A program made the position numbers and the translations under genes. The notes under the pieces are model-generated. The model ran no database searches and was not told the DNA's origin. It worked only from the letters and a program-made list of their open reading frames with translations. DNA of 45,123 nucleotides, from contig NZ_AWNH01000072.1 of assembly GCF_000482245.1 (NCBI RefSeq), positions 1 to 45,123 on the forward strand, read 5' to 3'. The first letter of the stretch is position 1; the number at the start of each line of letters is the position of its first letter. The DNA is from Leptolyngbya sp. Heron Island J. Its GTDB lineage: Bacteria; Cyanobacteriota; Cyanobacteriia; Phormidesmidales; Phormidesmidaceae. Positions 43,153 through 45,123 of this stretch are shown here, one piece after another.

Positions 43153-43331
43153 ACAAAAATAAACGTATCTGCGGACTCAATTCCAGCTTTGATTTCTTCC
43201 CACCAGTCTGCTGTTAATGGGATGTCTTCCCAGTCTACCCAGGAGTCGTAATGGCTTTCGAGGAGAGCCTGATGTAGTACCTGGACAAAGGCTTTGTCTT
43301 TGCGGGAGTAGGAAATAAAGACGTCGGGCAT
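43149..43331 (-). pseudogene. TIR domain N-terminus of the disrupted TIR-WD40 gene
   Basis: 60 residues: MPDVFISYSRKDKAFVQVLH, then YDSWVDWEDIPLTADWWEEI, then ESADTFIFV. This is the start of a TIR domain (FISYSRKD box 1, WVDWEDIP BB-loop region). Its continuation begins beyond the IS at 41812. The start at 43331 marks the true start of the TIR-WD40 gene. Confidence 0.9.
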
Positions 43332-43852
43332 TGGTAGTGCTTTAAAGGCCAGGGGGCTATTGTTTAATTGTAAGAGGATGGTAAGTTCTGAGGGACATAT
43401 AAGGAGAAAGGATTAAGAATTGGCAGCTGGCCAAAAGACTATTGGTCAGAAAGCTATAGCTTATTTAAGCCTTCAAACTCGCAATCCTGATACTGCTGGC
43501 AAAGTCAACATTTAGAAACATTGGCAATAAGGCTAAATGTCGTCTAGGCCCCCAACCCCCAAGTGTGATATGGGGAATTCGTTCTCAGCAGAAAACTCTG
43601 AAGCTAAAGTTATCCAGGTGCACCGTAAGATTATCCAGGCCCCCTTCCGTCCCCTAACTTTGGGGGAGACTAGACTCAAAGCCCCCAGAATTGGAGAAAC
43701 CCCAGAATGCCTAATTGGGAGAACGTCAATACCTCTGTAAAAGGGGGCTTTCGAGACGTTTGCCGTGTCACGAAATAATTCACCAGCAGTATCTTGGTAA
43801 GGGCAGAGGGTGGTGCCCACTAACGCCAGTCACCACCCTCTATCTATCACCT
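43332..43852. other. 520-bp gap with a palindromic repeat
   Basis: No gene is supported. GCCCCCTT (43638-43645) and AAGGGGGC (43741-43748) form inverted ends about 100 bp apart around CCCCTAACTTTGGGGG, the look of a dispersed cyanobacterial palindrome. The region also contains the TIR-WD40 promoter at its left side. Confidence 0.4.
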
Positions 43853-44092
43853 TTAATCCACTCTCACGCGCTTGGTTAAAATGGCCATCACTTCATTGGG
43901 TCGCCCGGTGGGCAGGGGTTTACTCCAGTCGTTGGGCTCGGCGTAGTGGAGCGTGTGGAGTAGGGCGATGGTGTTGCGTACGGCGGTGAGGCTGCCGAGG
44001 AGCAGGTGTCGCACGGTTTCGTATTGGTGCTCGGGTAGGGTGGTAGGCGAAACTTTGGACGCATCTGCGTCCTGTGTGGGGTCTTGAAACAT
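43853..44092 (-). CDS. Small conserved cyanobacterial protein, unknown function
   Basis: 79 residues. AAGGAG lies 9 nt before the ATG. The conserved-looking part is YETVRHLLLGSLTAVRNTIA, then LLHTLHYAEPNDWSKPLPTG and RPNEVMAILTKRVRV. I recognise this type of short protein from cyanobacterial genomes, where it has no assigned role. Two strong hairpins lie in its upstream region (44120-44212), possibly in its 5' UTR. Confidence 0.7.
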   Translation of the reverse strand: MFQDPTQDADASKVSPTTLPEHQYETVRHLLLGSLTAVRNTIALLHTLHYAEPNDWSKPLPTGRPNEVMAILTKRVRVD

Positions 44093-44537
44093 GGTTCTGG
44101 TCTCCTTGTTTGTGAGGTTTAGCCCCCTCTGGGCTGAAAGGCTCAGAGGGGCTGAGGACCAGAACTCAAGGGTTAGCCACCCTCTGCAGGTGATGCAATC
44201 TGGGGTGGCTAAGGTAAACTAACCCTACGCCTCCAGGCTGCGCGCTCAGCTTGGCAGGGGAGTCATCGGTTGGGTGTTGGCGCACCCGCCGATGGCGCTA
44301 AGCAATTGAGTTCGGTAGGTCAGTGAATGACCATGGAGGAGAGCATAGGACAGAATTGTTGTTGTCGTCAAGTATGATTTGTTGAGATCAAGAAATATTG
44401 ATCTTTGTTAGTGATAGTAAGGTATAGACGACTGTGATTATCAAATGTAAGATATCCCAGTCCTGAGAGGTTTTTTCCTTACTGGTTAAACTTCTTTGTC
44501 AGATCTTCCAGTTAAACATCCAAGTCAGAATTCGTTT
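44093..44537. other. Upstream region with two hairpins, then AT-rich sequence
   Basis: Hairpin 1: AGCCCCCTCTG (44120-44130) with CAGAGGGGCT (44143-44152). Hairpin 2: TTAGCCACCC (44173-44182) with GGGTGGCTAA (44203-44212), a perfect 10-bp stem. Both lie 28-120 nt before the 79-residue gene on the minus strand. The rest (44330-44537) is AT-rich with no gene. Confidence 0.5.
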
Positions 44538-44720
44538 TTATTCTTCTCTTATTTGCTCTCTATCATTGTTTGAATTTTTAGCTCGATTAATTATTATCTG
44601 TTGCTTTAATTGTTCAGGTATGTTAGTTGCTGTGTCTAAGCCTCTAACAGTATCCCAATTAGTATGAGAACTCCAGGTAATATTTTTAAGATTAGCTCCT
44701 CCTAAGTACTCTGGAAAGTA
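44538..44720 (-). pseudogene. C-terminal fragment of a pentapeptide-repeat protein
   Basis: The minus strand reads FPEYLGGANLKNITWSSHTN, then WDTVRGLDTATNIPEQLKQQ and a charged tail to TAA at 44538. LGGANLKNITW is the end of a pentapeptide (A(D/N)LxX) helix, and the rest is a typical tail. The coding stops at the edge of the IS630 copy, next to a TA at 44719-44720, the dinucleotide IS630 elements target. The insertion removed the front of the gene. Confidence 0.6.
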
Positions 44721-44734
44721 AGTTTTCTACCATT

Positions 44735-45123
44735 TTAGAGAGTCTTATCTTCTCGAATTTTGACATAATGCTTCTGAAATTTATCGCGTGCGGCCTCAAC
44801 TGAAAATTGCCAATGGATGCGGATACGCTGGTCATGCCGTTCTTGCACCAAGGCGAGCACCGCTTGCTCTAATTGGTCTTGTGTGGGAATGCGCTGATGC
44901 AAACAGCCTCTAGCCAGTGCCGAAAACTCGATCTCAATCATATTGAGCCAACTGGCTGACTTTGGGGTGTAGTGAAACTCAAACCGTTGGGCAAGGGCAA
45001 AGGCCTCCTCAGCCGTCAGGTATTCATAGAAAGAACTGACATTATGGGTGTTGAGATTATCCTGCACAACCTGGATTTTGTCCGCATTAGGATAGCGCGC
45101 AGCTAAGGCTTGAAAAAACAGAG
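44735..45123 (-). CDS. IS630-type transposase, C-terminal DDE part, runs off the window
   Basis: The frame enters from beyond 45123 (LFFQALAARYPNADKIQVV) and ends at 44735, at least 129 residues. It has the second Asp in VVQDNLNTHNVSSFYEY, then FEFHYTPKSASWLNMIEIEF with the catalytic Glu, and SALARGCLHQRIPTQDQLEQ. These are the D and E of the IS630 DDE triad. The N-terminal part would lie outside the window. The N-terminal fragment at 1-239 is in the same orientation and probably belongs to another copy of a related IS. Confidence 0.88.
   Translation of the reverse strand, partial: LFFQALAARYPNADKIQVVQDNLNTHNVSSFYEYLTAEEAFALAQRFEFHYTPKSASWLNMIEIEFSALARGCLHQRIPTQDQLEQAVLALVQERHDQRIRIHWQFSVEAARDKFQKHYVKIREDKTL

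Noticed and set aside
1-45123. A single circular replicon closed through one IS630 gene at the ends
   Set aside because: Joining the end fragments leaves about 130 central transposase residues missing, so the ends are not simply contiguous.

Overview
The window looks like cyanobacterial chromosome. The palindrome GCGATCGC (HIP1) recurs across it, and it carries cruF/cruG-type myxoxanthophyll genes, a PEP-CTERM protein, xisH/xisI, a SphR-type Pho box and a TIR-WD40 gene. I cannot name the genus. Both ends lie inside IS630-type transposase genes in the same orientation, so the stretch is bounded by repeated elements. No rRNA or tRNA gene was recognised.

Left third (about 0.3-10 kb) is a defence island. 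It holds a frameshifted two-TM CARF protein gene, a long partly decayed CRISPR array (1216-3522), a four-helix-bundle protein gene, xisH-xisI, a second array with a plausible leader (5187-6310), and a divergent type III accessory module. That module is an HD hydrolase plus a WYL protein on the minus strand and csx3 plus a Csx3-AAA ATPase fusion on the plus strand. No cas1, cas2, cas6 or cas10 lies in the window, so the interference genes must be elsewhere. The most unusual feature is a palindromic element of about 150 bp rich in GACGGAAAACGG / TTTTCCGTCTTCCG. It sits exactly in spacer positions in both arrays, six times with near-constant length. It also brackets the four-helix-bundle gene and has scattered fragments elsewhere. 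I read this as a small mobile element family with an IVP/Avd-like protein and non-autonomous copies.

Middle (10-28 kb) is mostly core genome. It has an HNH gene pair, rsmD, a mercaptopyruvate sulfurtransferase in an overlapping cluster with a TOPRIM-like protein and a PD-(D/E)XK nuclease, an MnmC-type tRNA methyltransferase, glmU, a YggT protein and a PEP-CTERM protein. Then come a PhoX phosphatase with an upstream secreted protein behind a four-repeat Pho box, the cruF-cruG pair, an MscS channel, two TVP38/TMEM64 proteins and arsS.

Right third (28-45 kb) is a patchwork: a flavin monooxygenase, a DUF4382 lipoprotein, a phage terminase remnant, a sensor kinase/response regulator pair followed by a FetB-like permease, a MITE-like repeat, a CAP-RTX protein, a truncated sodium:solute symporter, and a TIR-WD40 gene split by a 1.34-kb IS with an 8-bp target duplication. 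It ends with a small conserved protein, structured repeats and a pentapeptide-protein fragment cut by the terminal IS630 copy.
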